From contig NC_054559.1 of NCBI RefSeq assembly GCF_017654505.1, forward strand, positions 8,259,781-8,323,780: 64,000 bases of DNA. The letters are read 5' to 3'. The stretch is from Polyodon spathula (taxonomy: Eukaryota > Chordata > Actinopteri > Acipenseriformes > Polyodontidae). The notes under the pieces are model-generated. The model saw nothing but the letters and a program-made list of their open reading frames with translations. It was not told the DNA's origin and searched no databases. The translations under genes were made by a program, and so were the position numbers. Positions 12,761 through 34,503 of this stretch are shown here, one piece after another (the first letter of the stretch is position 1; each line of letters begins with the position of its first letter).

Positions 12761-14127
12761 TGGAAGGAAATGCAAATGGATGGAGACACATATGGATCAC
12801 ATTAGTTTACTGTAAAGCTACGTCTTAGTTGGTGCCGACTGAACAGGTTGTGATTATATAATATCAGTTGAATTCACTTTCTAAAAGAAGCATATCATTG
12901 TATAGACTAAATGCTAGCTATCTCTTTAAGCATAAACAATGGAGCCTGTAAGTGATATAGCATTTTAACTAGTATCCATTATTGCAAATTGTAGATTGTT
13001 ATTGATTGTATTGTGCTGTATTGTTAGCAGGAGTCAATGAAAAACTTTTGAAATGGTTTCCAATGACTCCACAATAGGTAAGCCTTTTTAACAGGTAACT
13101 TGCATTGGCTATTAGTTTTCATTCTATTCTTGTAAAGGTTTTGCCACAAGAAACCTAAGAACAGTTTGGTATTATGAATGAACACAGCTTTGATATGACT
13201 GCTCTAAAGAAACCTCTCAATAAAATGTTGTGATCGGTACCCTTGTCACGTTCCTCACCCTTGTTTCCAGAAACGTTACTCTAAACCCTCCACTGTAACT
13301 GGCTTTTTGTTAGAGTAAAAGAGCCAACCAGGCATTCTGTTAGAGAAAGAACCTGTCTGCTGTTTTAAAAGGGTTCTGGTATCCCTGTGTAGTTACAAAA
13401 GGCAAAGAACAAAAAAAAAAAGTATCTGTAAAAATTCCCACAGAGTTTATTTTACAAAGAAGAGAGGCAGCCCTTTCTCGTTAAGATATGGGGGGGGGGG
13501 GGATGCTGCTGGATTGATTACCAGCTGGTCTGCTGGGATCCAACCGAACTTAATGAGCATCCAATATTCCAGCCTCTGCTTTGCTTGTTACTGTGCATCC
13601 ACAGTATCAAGACATGACTGACCCTAATGGAGATTTTTACCCCAGAAGATGGGACCAAGCGAAAAGCTCTATAAACACCAGCACAGTGGTTAAGATGCTT
13701 GCTTGGGGAGTCTGTGGCTGAAGGTTTGCAGCCAACTTCCGCTCCCTAGTTAACTCACACTGCAATGTGAGTTCGCAGTTACCAAGAAGGTAACTCAGTA
13801 TGAATGCACATAGAATTGCAGGCCTCATTCGAGCAAAGACTGACAATCTGTCCTATTATTAATATTTATCAATAGGCCTTCAGATGTCTCCTACTGTCCA
13901 GCAGGAAATGGATTGAGAACATTTCTGAGGGTTCTTCAGATTTCAATTTTGGTGCCGACAGCTGAAAGCCAGGATACCTTTGGAGGGGATAAAACCATAA
14001 CAGACTTTGAACAAGTGATGTTCAAAGCACTTAGTGATCAGGGGTCTAACTTTGCCTTCTATGGTTAATTTGGATGTACTTTGAAACATGATAGTTACTC
14101 AAAATAAATCACAAACATTAGTGTTTG

Positions 14128-14182
<55 letters not shown>

Positions 14183-16910
14183 CATGCAATTAAGATAATG
14201 ATTCGCAATGATTCCCTCACTTGTTTTGCCAGATTTGCCCAAACTCAAAAAGGATGTTTTTTCTGTCTTTATCTTTTGTATGTCCACTCCCCCACACTCC
14301 TGCAAAAGGAAAAAAAGACACTTGAATGTCTGAATTTGAAAGATTTTAAGAGGAACAATTGAAGAGACCCCCCCATAGTGTTTTCGGTTCTATGTTTGTA
14401 GTTGGGTGCTCTAGTATTAGTGTGAAGGATGCTTTGTCTCTGTGCGTGTGTTGTCCTACTTTATGTCTGTATTTGCTCTGTTGAGACAGAACCACAAACA
14501 TGCTCACTTAAATTTCGAACAGTTTGCTAGGAAGTTGGTTAAATTATTTTGATCCAGCACTCGTAATCAATAGCACATTTTCTCTCAGCTCTATTGATGT
14601 GATAGAGGGGAAAAGGACAACCAAGAGCTTAAGCTTTCAATGTTTTCTTGAAAAGCACACTCACAATTGTTTTGTTGTTTTGACAATCCAAATTTGTTGC
14701 AAGCACTGATGGAAACTTTCAGGCAGGAATAAATTCCTTTGTTGGTCAACTTTGAACTTTTGCTTTAATAATATTTTACTAACATTGCAGTATAATACAA
14801 CATGGTCCTGATATCACAGGATCAATATGCCATGCAAAGTAAGTACATGCTTTAAAACTAGCAGGAAACAACTAGGCATAGTTGGAAGCAGTTAAACAAG
14901 CATTTAGAGTCATTTCTTGCAATGTTTTTTTGCAACAGTAGCATTGTTTGTCTTTGCACAGGTGAAAAGAGAACAAAAAGCAGATCCATAGTATTATTTT
15001 CCTTTCCATAATATAACAATGACAAAATGCATTTGCGTTGTTCTTGCTATGTTTTATTGACTAACCACATGTTTTCAATACAAGCTTTAAAGACCATGTA
15101 AATATCTTTGTCATGTGAAATTATTATTATTATTATTTTGTTTTATTTAAACATACAATTACGCAGGCAGCTCTAAATTAAAGCCAGGCAATAAAAAAAT
15201 ATATATATATTTGTGTTGTGCAGAATATGAAAGAGCTAGTGAGAGGTGAACCACGTTGAAATATCCATTTAAAGTGCCATGCATATTACCATCCTAATGC
15301 AGGGCTGCAAACTCCTCTCTGTAAGTGAAACTGCTGTAGCAGTCCGATGCTCTCTGTGTGACTGAGTGGCAGTGCACAAGAAAGGCACCAACACAACTTA
15401 ACCAGTGTTTATTCTCCCAGCATGGTCCCACTAATGCTGATAGGATTACAGATCAGAAGTGAAAGTGATAGCGGGGGGCCCTTTAAGACCTTTAGAACTC
15501 GGGTTATATTTCCCTCTGCTGGGCACAGTGTAAAGAACTAAAACCATTTTTTTATTTTTTTTTTTTTGAAAATGCTGGATCTATAGGCAGAGACAGCCTT
15601 GGCCTTTGAAGACATACACATTGCATGCTTGGTTCTGCCACATTAGACCCAGGCATATCACACACTTCCTACAGACAAACAAATTCGTACAATCTAGAGG
15701 AAAGTATCCCCTATGTCCTATTCACAAAGCTGGAAAATATTTTTTTTGACAAATCACCTATTTGATGGATTAAAACTTATTTATACTGCTGTTGGTCTCT
15801 TTCCAAGAGAACAGAACCTTCTGTTCCATGCAGTTGGATACACCCTGCGCTCCAGATAAGGTTTTGGGTAATTACACTATGTGAGTAAAATGTATTTTGG
15901 GTGAGTAAAATGCATTATTACCTTGTAGTGATGAATACTTTCAATAATTACTGCACATACTTTAATGTTAACTTATAACATGCATTAACTACAACCTTAC
16001 ATTTGCACTGTAATGTTACCCTGTACAAAAACCCGGTCTTACATTAAAAACAAAAACAACAATTATTCTTATGTACTTTATTGACCACAAACAATATGGC
16101 TGTGAGCAAATAAACACAGACATTGTCTTTTTAATTCCAACACTAAAATTGGAATATACTTAACAAAAGACCTGCATGCACATAGTATATATTTATAAAG
16201 ATTTTACAAAGATGCTTCACAATGTTGTTCAGTATAAGAGGAATGTGACATGCCCAGCACTTAGATTAGATTAGTGGCTTTGTTTTCTCTCTGTAGAAGT
16301 AGTAATGCAGCACAATTCTAATTTGAGCCACACCAATTTGGTTCATTTAGAATGTATTACAGATAATTATAAATTAGACTGAACTATCTTGTCTAAAACA
16401 CTGTTTAACATGACCACAATAAAGTCGTCATGTAACTTTGGATAAACAGTGAATTCTAACTTTCATGCTATGGAAAACTGTGACCTTGTTCCATGCATTT
16501 AATAAACTGCAGGTTCCTCTGAGAATGCTGGGTAAGGAGGGAGGGGGACAAGGGGTTTATGTAGTCCCTTTGCTCTAGCCTTGCACTCTGAGTGTCCTCT
16601 CTGGTTATTGTTAACATATTTAGAAACAATAGCAACACCAGCCCCCCCGGGGCAAGAGAGTGGCTCAAGTCCGCACAAGGCATCCCTGTGTCTGCTTAAA
16701 TAAACACAAAGTACAACGAATTCCATGAGAACAAGTCATTGAAATGTGAATGTCTTTTTTAAAAATGTCTTTTATTGTTTTCATTGATTCAGTCAGAAAC
16801 TTCAGACTTGTTGTCTTCTTGTCTGTAGTACGAATGCCTCAAACCACTCATCACACATCTAGTACATGGAGTTTATTGACGAGATCTGGCCAAAACTCCA
16901 AGGCCAATAT
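12761..16910. other. Gene-free flank
   Basis: AT-rich sequence with an AT microsatellite (14131-14177), a G run at 13491-13502, a short TTA run at about 15121-15136 and T runs near 15547-15566. Nothing coding was recognised. Confidence 0.5.
14131..14177. repeat. (AT)n microsatellite
   Basis: 47 bp of pure AT alternation. Confidence 0.95.
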
Positions 16911-17480
16911 TTAGCAGGTAGCGGCAAGACTCAGAAGCCAGGAAGCTTTAGTACAAGCGCTAAAGTGCACTTTAATAAACAAAAATAATGCAAAAGTACA
17001 AACAAAAAGGCACAAGGAAAAAATAAAGGTTTAAACAAACATACAAAAACTGTTCAGGCTGGGCAGAGCCTTCACTGAACTTTTAAAGACAATAGAGACA
17101 CAAAAACATGTGGGATGTGGATGGAGCCTAATTAAATCAGTAATTAGCGATTATCTAATTGAGGCTTCAGCCACAGTCTCACATGTTTTTGTCAGGGATG
17201 AATTAACCCCATACCTGCCAATTAGCACCAAACACCAATAAATATACATGGACAGAGCTCTTACTCTACCATATATCTCTCCCCTTGTGCAATGTACACA
17301 AGGCCATTCCATGGGTACCTCCACCCCTAAAGTCCTGGATAGAGTCCTGCCACCGGAACAGAGGCAATCATGAGGCTACAAGCAGCCACAACAACTCCCT
17401 GGGGCCCAGCTGCAAAAGACACCCAAATGATGGGAACCGGCCTCCCCTCTGCGGCGGAAGGTGGCAGGTAGTCTACCTCA

Positions 17481-17890
17481 GTCACTGGAGACCGGTGCGG
17501 CCCTCCCTCAGTCACTGGAGACCGGTGCGGCCCTCCCTCAGTCACTGGAGACCAGTGCAGCCCTCCCTCGTTCACTGGAGACTGGTGCGGTTCTCCCTGG
17601 GTCACTAGAGACTGGTGCGGCCCTCCCTCATCACTGGAGACTAGTGCGGCTCTCTCTCGGTCACTGGAGACTGATGCAGCTCTTCCTCAGTCACTGGAGA
17701 CTGGTGCGGCCCTCCCTCGGTAACTGGAGACTGGTGCAGCCATCCCTCGTCACTGGAGACTGGTGCGGCCCTCCCTCGGTCACTGGAGACTGGTGCGGCC
17801 CTCCCTCGGTCACTGGAGACTTGTGCGGCTCTCCCTCAGTCACTGAAGACTGGTGCGGCTCTCCCTCCGTTACTGGAGACTGGTTCTACG
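17481..17890. repeat. 30-bp minisatellite, about 14 units
   Basis: The unit is about gtcactggagactggtgcgg ccctccctcg (30 bp). Units differ by 1-5 bases. At least two are 29 bp (near 17631 and 17721), which shift the frame. Because 30 bp is ten codons, one minus-strand frame reads a decapeptide repeat GGPHRSPVTE over stretches such as 17465-17605. Confidence 0.92.
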
Positions 17891-17938
17891 CTGGAGATGC
17901 TGGCTTACCCCACTTGGGCTGTGAACGCTCGAGCGCCT

Positions 17939-18211
17939 TCACTCTGGGTGCTGGACGTACTGGCTCCCCCTTCTGGGCCTGCTCTGGGCACAGCCGCTCC
18001 TCACTTTCACCCTCTTCTGGGAAGACATTTCCCTCCAGGCGTGGCCCGGGCATTGGGGCATTGAGTGGTCACCATCCTCACAGGCCAAGCACCACCAAAG
18101 GAGCTCTTCCTCCCTCTTTTTGGGCACATCAGACCACCTCTCTTCCTGGTATTGGGAGGGGCAGATGGACACTGTGTGCCCAAAATTGCCACAGCAGTGG
18201 GCACCATTCAT
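17939..18211 (-). pseudogene. Gag-like zinc-knuckle fragment
   Basis: The minus-strand open frame contains CLACEDGDHSMPQC, an exact CX2CX4HX4C zinc knuckle. Upstream, HCCGNFGHTVSIC keeps only the CX4HX4C part, with the first Cys replaced. Two tandem knuckles are typical of retroelement nucleocapsid regions that bind RNA. The frame is broken before and after, so a working protein is unlikely. It lies between the LTRs described here and just 5' (minus sense) of the minisatellite. Confidence 0.55.
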
Positions 18212-18562
18212 CTACAAGGCATATTTGGTAGCCAGCCGGCAATGGCCTTTGCTGCTGCTTCATTTTCATTTTATTTTATTTATTTTTTTATTTTTTTATT
18301 TTTTATAATTTCTTCAAGTTTTTTTTTTGTTTTGTTTTGTTTTGCTTTTTTAATGTACCTTGGAGGCATTTTTATCTCACGCAGGAAACCACATGTGACA
18401 GGGCAGCGGCGAGACAAAGACTCAGAAGCCAGGAAACTGCAGTACAAGTGCTAAAGCACACTTTAATAAACAAAAATAACACAAAAGTACAAACAAATTA
18501 ACCCCATCCCTGCCAAACACCAATAAATATACATGGGCAGAGCGCTCACTCTGTCTGCCATA

Positions 18563-21332
18563 CTGCCTTTTTTTAGTTTGTCACATGACAAAAAGCAGAA
18601 AGGTCAGGTGCAACCCATCCTCCATTCAGTGGGAGCTGACAGTTAACATATGGCCCCAAGCAAAACCACCTATTGCCTTTTCACTTAAAAGGGGACCAAT
18701 TCTACCTTTGTAAAAAAAATCATGACACTGACTGGTATATCTACTATAGTTTATGTATACTTGCTAAAACTCAAGTTATGTTTCAGAAATAACTCATGAT
18801 GACTCATTAAGTGAAGTGCAATTTCTACATTCAGGGCATATAAGGAATCTCCCTTCCACACCCAAAACCACGGGAGTCCATTCGGATTAGTAACACAGTT
18901 TAAACACTTAACAACTGTAAACATGCCTATTGTTTTAAACAGTGGTTAAACAGTCACCTTGGGCAAGTAATTGAACTGTATTGTAGCCCAGTCCGAGAAA
19001 ACTTAGCACAACCCTCTCCCATTGTAAGCAACACGTAGCCTATCAGCTAGTATTTCTGTAACAATACTTGCTTAAACTTTGCAATTAACAAAGAAGTGTT
19101 CCTGATCTTACAAGAGAACGCAGACAGTACCACGTCGTATTGCCTGCTACACTGCCAAAGCGCTATCTCTGCAATCGGATCAGCAAAACAAAAGCCTTTG
19201 ATCACATCCCCTTTTTAAAAAAAAGATTTCCTCACACCAGAGAGACGTGGATGTTGACGAGAGGCCTGACTAAAATGAAGTTGTGTTTTGTTTATTAAAG
19301 GGCTTTGTGCGTGTTCTTGTGGTGTGGCAGATTTCATGAAGAAAAGGGATTTCATTTCTCTCATTACAATGGAATGTTAGCGGTGACTTCTTAAACACTA
19401 AGAATCCAAAGGGATTTAAAGTAGAAGTGGACTCATTATATTTTTTCCTTTTTGAGGGGGTGGGTATTAACCTCAGCTGCAAATAACATTTCCAAAATGT
19501 TATACAGTATTTTAACATGTTTAACAACATCTATTGTCTGGGGAGGTTTAAGAAGCTGTCAAGCCAAGGCATTGAGAAGTAGGAGGGGACTGAAAAAGGA
19601 GGAGAAAAGCCCCCAAAAGAGGTTGCTGATCCTAGAAGAATATGGGCCAGGGGAACAGCCCCCCCAGCCTGGTTTCTCATGCCTGTGTTTTCTGCCCTGT
19701 TTGTGAACAATTTCAAGAGGAACAAAAAGTCCTGCTTCCTCTGTCCATGACTAGATTTACAGCTCGCAGTTCTTTCTTTTTTTTCAGAAGGCATTCTAAA
19801 GCTTTGCTTGCTTTCAATATTTTTTTATTTATGTTTCTTCCAAAATAACACGCTCCCTTGTAAGTATTTACAGATTTAACACCTTACTTGCACCTGTTCA
19901 ATATGTGCTTCAGCAACAGTCTAAAGCGACAAAGAAATGACTATTTACAATGCAAACACTGTGGGTTTCCTGAACACAAAGCATGTGAGCTCTGCTTGGG
20001 TTATCTGCCTTGAGTCTAACTACATCACTGTTAATGTCTTATGGTGTGTGGCTTTCTCTGAGATACTCACCTGTTGGTTCATCAACTCTAGGACAGGCAA
20101 TGTCAGTTTTCATTTACAAAATTATAAGATATCTATATATTATATAAACTGACATTCTAAAAATAAAAATCCGCTGTTTTATATATTAGTATATTATATC
20201 AGTTATTGTGTCATAGACATAGTTCATGGGTGTGATTATAATAATTTCAGTGTGTGTATACCTAATAGTCTTCTTGATTCAGAATATGCTTTAAAACTCA
20301 CACAATCATCACCATATTTGCCAACAGCTAGCTTCATTCATAAAGACAAAGATTACCCAACAAAGTAAGCATTACCAGGACTGGGAGCAGCTCTGATATA
20401 GTATAGTGCTTGAGACTATGGAAAGCTATAACCAATACTGCTGCATTGTCATCCTCTGTTCCACATGGTGCCAATAGCATATACAATAATTATAGGCTGC
20501 CTTGGTCAGAATTGCTTTCTTGGACAAATAAATGTCGTGACCCAAAGGAAAAATACAAAAATTGATTAATGCAATATATAAGACCATTGAATTAGAACTT
20601 GTGCAAAAAGGGGACATCTTTGGAGAATCCTATTCTAGCAATATTGTGGCCTCATAGATCTATTTCTGAAAGCCCTCAAACAAGCCTGTTATTGTTTTTA
20701 CTGCAGCATTCCCCAAACAGCCTGTTTTTGGCACCCCAGAAATTGGCAAGGCTGAACAGAGGCTGTCTACGACTTTTCAAACATCTGTCTGCAAGGAGAG
20801 AAAAAGCCAAGATTCTGCAAGGAAATTCAGATTCCTAGCACAGTTTACACAATGCAGCTCTGTATCTGGGGTTATCTGTCACTACCATATATTTAAAAGA
20901 TGCAGAGTAGCTCATTCACAGCAAAACGATTTTATTCTTGGTTTAAAACAAAATTTGCATGTGGGGTGGGGTGGGGTGGGGTGGGGTGGAGTGGGCAGAG
21001 AGAGGGGCATGTTGGTACATGTTCTCTGGGTTGGATCTACTTGGTCCAGAGTGATACCAACTCTTTTATTACTGAACACATCTGTAATAAATAAGTTTTA
21101 CCTACAAACCTTTTTTTAACAGTTGGAAATTGCCTCAATGTTCATCATTATTTATATAATTAGCAGATGTTACTACCAGTAGTATTTTTAATGTCACTAA
21201 GGCATTTGTATTCCCTACTGCCAGTAGCTGCACTAATTACACTGTGTAACACAATTTTTGTTCCTGGGTAGTAAGTGTTATTTCCTAATTGCTTATGCCT
21301 CAAAATTATTCCCATAAACTTTGTAAGTAAGT
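18563..21332. other. Gene-free flank upstream of lfng
   Basis: Apart from the GGGGT tract, no recognisable coding exon or mobile element. Open frames at about 19452-19794 overlap on both strands and have no known motif. Confidence 0.5.
20961..20999. repeat. (GGGGT)n tract, G-quadruplex candidate
   Basis: Five consecutive GGGGT units followed by GGAGTGGG; four or more G4 blocks with one-base loops strongly favour a quadruplex. Confidence 0.85.
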
Positions 21333-21500
21333 AAGTAATACAAAAATGACTACAAAAGAGTTAGAAGTGAGTAGTTTTTCCAGATTTACGACTATACTGT
21401 AAATTTTCGAGATTTACGATTATACTGTAAATACAGTATAATCGTAAATCTCGAAAAACTACTCACTTCTAACTATTTTGTAGTCATTTTTGTATTACTT
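21333..21500. repeat. Long palindrome with 68-bp arms
   Basis: Arms 21333-21400 and 21433-21500 are complementary at 65 of 68 positions by my reading, with a 32-bp spacer. The spacer plus the right arm forms a second, perfect 26-bp-arm hairpin (21404-21429 with 21432-21457, 2-base loop). So part of the left arm is present twice. It lies about 1 kb upstream of lfng. Confidence 0.85.
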
Positions 21501-21582
21501 TAGTATAAATACGTGTTAATTTGGATTCATATGATGTTTTTTTCTGACTTTATGTGAACGAAAAGACACACATTTGCCCGTT

Positions 21583-21589
21583 TTCCCAC
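21583..21589 (-). promoter_or_regulatory. Candidate RBPJ/CSL site (GTGGGAA)
   Basis: Plus-strand TTCCCAC reads GTGGGAA on the minus strand, the core recognised by the Notch effector RBPJ. It lies about 0.9 kb upstream of the lfng start. Mouse Lfng is a known Notch target, but a single 7-mer is weak evidence. Confidence 0.25.
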
Positions 21590-22100
21590 TGGAAATAGTG
21601 ATATTTTGAAATATCACTGTCCTGGTCACAAAAGCAAAGTTTGTGGGGAATAATAGCCATTTTCTATTCATTTTAATTTGCAGTTCACAGTATTGGTTCA
21701 TTGTGGCTTCATAGACTTAGTAATACATCGGAGTGAGAAAGGGTAGTTGATGTGCAGTTTCTAATAGTAACGAACAGTTCGTGGGGAGTCTTTTTTTTTC
21801 TAAATGACCCGGCGCCACTCGCTACGCAAAGTTTTTTTTTTTTTTTTGTCAAGGGCACAATTTACTAAAACCTAAAGCCTCTTTACAAAGACCGGGCAGA
21901 AAACGCGCCCTCATGGTGTCATCTTTTAAATAGCTGTGGCTGTGGTTAACTAACATTATAATATAATAAGCATATCACATTCTTACAGGGCACCTGTACA
22001 GTCAAATCGATGCTTAACAGTCAGTTGAGAAGAACAACTGAAAACTGTTAAATTGCACCTTGCAAACAAAACTCACACTTCAGCACCTCTTCCATCCACC

Positions 22101-22106
22101 CACGTG
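22101..22106. promoter_or_regulatory. CACGTG E-box upstream of lfng
   Basis: A palindromic CACGTG lies 386 bp upstream of the start codon, a class of site bound by bHLH factors including Hes/Hey repressors. Mouse Lfng cyclic expression is known to need E-box and N-box sites in its proximal promoter. That this one does the same job is inference. Confidence 0.4.
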
Positions 22107-22245
22107 TTTCTTGGAGCAGTTGACAGTTTTTCTTCAACACCTCCCAGAAAGGCAGGGTTTAAATCTAAGGTCCACCTTAGGAGGCGTGGTTTAAACAGGC
22201 ACCGAGTCCCTGTGGCTGAGTATTGAGAAAGAATGCATTTTCTAG

Positions 22246-22328
22246 CCCCGCCTCTCTGGCGTGGCTTTGTTAATGTAGTTTATAAGGAAATGTTGCTGTC
22301 TAATGCTAGCGATTTGTAGCATAAAAGG
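22246..22328 (+). promoter_or_regulatory. Candidate lfng core promoter: GC box and two TATA-like boxes
   Basis: CCCCGCCTC at 22246-22254 is a reverse-orientation Sp1-type GC box. TATAAGG at 22281-22287 and ATAAAAGG at 22321-22328 are TATA-like. Either would place transcription start between about 22310 and 22355, giving a short 5' UTR before the ATG. The exact start cannot be fixed by reading the sequence. Confidence 0.4.
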
Positions 22329-22381
22329 TACTGAAGACTCATAGAGAATTGAGTTAGGGTGTTACAGTTATCCCTGCAGGG

Positions 22382-22403
22382 TATATATATATATATATAT
22401 ATA
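22382..22403. repeat. (TA)n microsatellite in the probable lfng 5' UTR
   Basis: About eleven TA units lie between the candidate TATA boxes and the start codon, 84 bp before the ATG. If transcribed, it would place a length-variable AU tract in the leader. Confidence 0.8.
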
Positions 22404-22486
22404 AAGTTGCATCAGCGGTCAATACATTTTTACTTTTCCTTATACAATTTATAGTATTTGTAAAAAATAATAATAATATACAAAAA

Positions 22487-32403
<9,917 letters not shown>

Positions 32404-34130
32404 TAACAGCGACCCCCCCCTCCCACCTCTTGTTACCCTCGTCCCGTGCCGCCCCGGTATCTGAAGGGCCCGTGGGACCAGTGTCTATTCGGCTGTGAAG
32501 CTACTGTGTTTTTGCTGCAGTACTGCACAGCGTTTGCTAGTTTATATTGAGCTGCTGTGCGGCTTGCTATTTTGTTACAAACTTTTCCCTCCAAGCTGTT
32601 GCTGTCACTGATGGCCAGCGGAGAAAGACATATTTTTGGACTTCAGTGTGTGGTGTACAGGCAGTTCTCTTTGCTTGTGATTTGTAAATGTTGCTTATGA
32701 TATATTTGCAATTCTCATAGAATGTACATTTATATTGCTATGCCTTTGCCAGCTTATTCATGCATTTTTTATCTTGGCTTTTTTATTTTTTGTTATTACT
32801 TTATCGTAGACTCCGGATACAATAATTGAAATGAAGTTTCTTTTCTTTTAGCGTTACAGTATTTAAGCTGGCTGTAGGCAGTTTCTAGATGTGAGCTCAG
32901 ATGTTTATTTCTGAGGTGCATCGCTACGAAGCACTTTCCCCCTATTTTAAACGTCTAAGGAGTACAATCACAGATTGAGGCAGGTTACGCTTGGAATCTG
33001 TGCTGAAGTTGAAGGAAGACTTTACATTAGCCAAAAATGTACATAATTTTTATAGATATTGTGATATTTAATATGATTTATTGCCTTTTCAACAATCTTG
33101 AAGAAAAAAAAAATATATATATATATATTAGCAATGGTTAAAATTAAATGTTACAATCATCTTTTAAGTGTGTTGCATATAGACGTGTAAAAAAATTGCA
33201 TGTTTTCCTTTATTAGAAAATGTTGCCTTTTTGTAGATCTTTTGTTGTAAAGGAATATCACAATATATAAGTAAAAAAGTAGAATTTCCTTGTTTACGTT
33301 AGTAATTATATAGAGTATTGTGAAATTCCTTTATTGCTTCGCTCCTTTTTAACAGGTCCAATGTCTATATGTACAGTACATATAAATATAGCAGATTTGC
33401 TCATAGAACCAGTGGCAGCTAATAACTTAAAGATCCCTCTTTTAAAAGTTGCAGACTACATTGTCCTGCATTTATGCCTTTGTCTTGTGCTTTCAAAGAT
33501 ATCAGTGTTTAATTGTGTTGTCTCACATTTTTAAATATGGTTAATGCCTACAAACAAATGAAAAGATGAAGAAATGTGTACAAAATGGACTGATATCGTT
33601 TGAAAGCAGAGACTGCAATTTTATCCCCAACCCTACTAAGGATTTTAGCCATACTCGTTTTGAAAAAGAATACTGTGAAAATGTGGGGCTGTTTGAAAAG
33701 GAAAGGAGATTTCGCAAGAGCGGCAACATTAATGTATAAGAGAACGCAGAGCTTGACTATCATCTCTGTGACGATGTCCCATACTGGGTACTCTTGTAAA
33801 TGTTAATTTGAAGCAGTATTTGTTTACTGTGCTTTTTGTTTTTCAAATAACTGTGTATATAAGTGTTTGACAATGGATTTTTTTTTCTTTGAATCAGAAA
33901 TGCTTCTGACAAACGTTTTAAATGATGATGTTTACCGCTTGTAATCATTGCTTTTTCCTCTAATTTATATTCCAGTATCTGGAATTTCTTTTTTTTTATT
34001 ATTGTTTTTCAAATTGTACATATCAAAAATACAAATGCTTCTCGGGGATAATAACCTGATATTGTTACCATGGAAACTCCAATGGTACCCTTCATTTGCT
34101 TTTAATAAAGCAGCTTAATGGCTGATGAAC
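32404..34130 (+). other. lfng: lfng 3' UTR and polyadenylation signal
   Basis: This is about 1.7 kb of AT-rich sequence without coding potential, running from the TAA to a canonical AATAAA at 34104-34109, followed by a GT-rich stretch (tgtccgtgtgtcccggtg) at about 34136. It contains several ATTTA pentamers and three matches to the Pumilio element TGTANATA, at 33039-33046, 33854-33861 and 34015-34022. No repeat insertion was recognised in it. The cleavage site is estimated from the signal position. Confidence 0.75.
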
Positions 34131-34265
34131 TTCATTGTCCGTGTGTCCCGGTGCTTGCTGTTCTTGGTCATATTGCTCAGTCACGTTACCTGTGTGTAAA
34201 TGGTATCTGATCCATCAAGTACATGCTTGCATTCAATACAGTTCACTATATTAGGCAACATGGAA

Positions 34266-34430
34266 CCATATTCACAAATAGTTCTTTAAGGAATTAAATT
34301 GTCTGTTCCAGTCCGTTAAATGAAACCCGATAACAGTCTTGAACCAGTTTCATGAACATCAAACTTCTTTTATTAAATCAAAAATACACTTTAAAAAACT
34401 TTAAATAACATTCATGTGTATCTAACTTAA
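34266..34430. repeat. Diverged relative of the 1196-1401 element
   Basis: It shares 'acagtcttgaaccagtttca', a following 'ttttattaa', and 'aaactttaaataa' with the interior and right arm of the element at 1196-1401. The ends are degraded. It lies between lfng and the Tc1-like transposon. Confidence 0.4.
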
Positions 34431-34503
34431 GCCTGTTGTCAGCATCTTTCTCACTTGTTCCATAACATATAAAACTGCACACACCCAACACAACCCCTAT
34501 ATA

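Larger units (their letters stand above)
16911..18562 (-). mobile_element. Short LTR-bounded retroelement with gag-like remnant and minisatellite
   Basis: Two direct copies of an LTR bound a 1.1-kb internal region read on the minus strand: 5' LTR 18562-18394 and 3' LTR 17274-16911. They share 'gctctgcccatgtatattta', 'ttggtgtttggcagg', 'tgtttattaaagtg' and 'ttcctggcttctgagtctt'. The 5' LTR has lost about 190 bp from its middle. A purine-rich aaggggagag sits just before the 3' LTR, as a polypurine tract should. The internal region holds a start-like 'atgcctccaaggtac', a zinc-knuckle fragment and a 30-bp tandem repeat, but no reverse transcriptase, integrase or protease could be seen. It is non-autonomous and decayed. 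Confidence 0.6.

Noticed and set aside
17481..17890. CRISPR-like array
   Set aside because: Units are head-to-tail without spacers, in a vertebrate nuclear context.
17285..18231. Plus-strand repeat protein (LSHWRPVRPS-type repeats)
   Set aside because: It is the antisense reading of the minisatellite; the element's gag-like strand is minus, and 29-bp units shift the frame.
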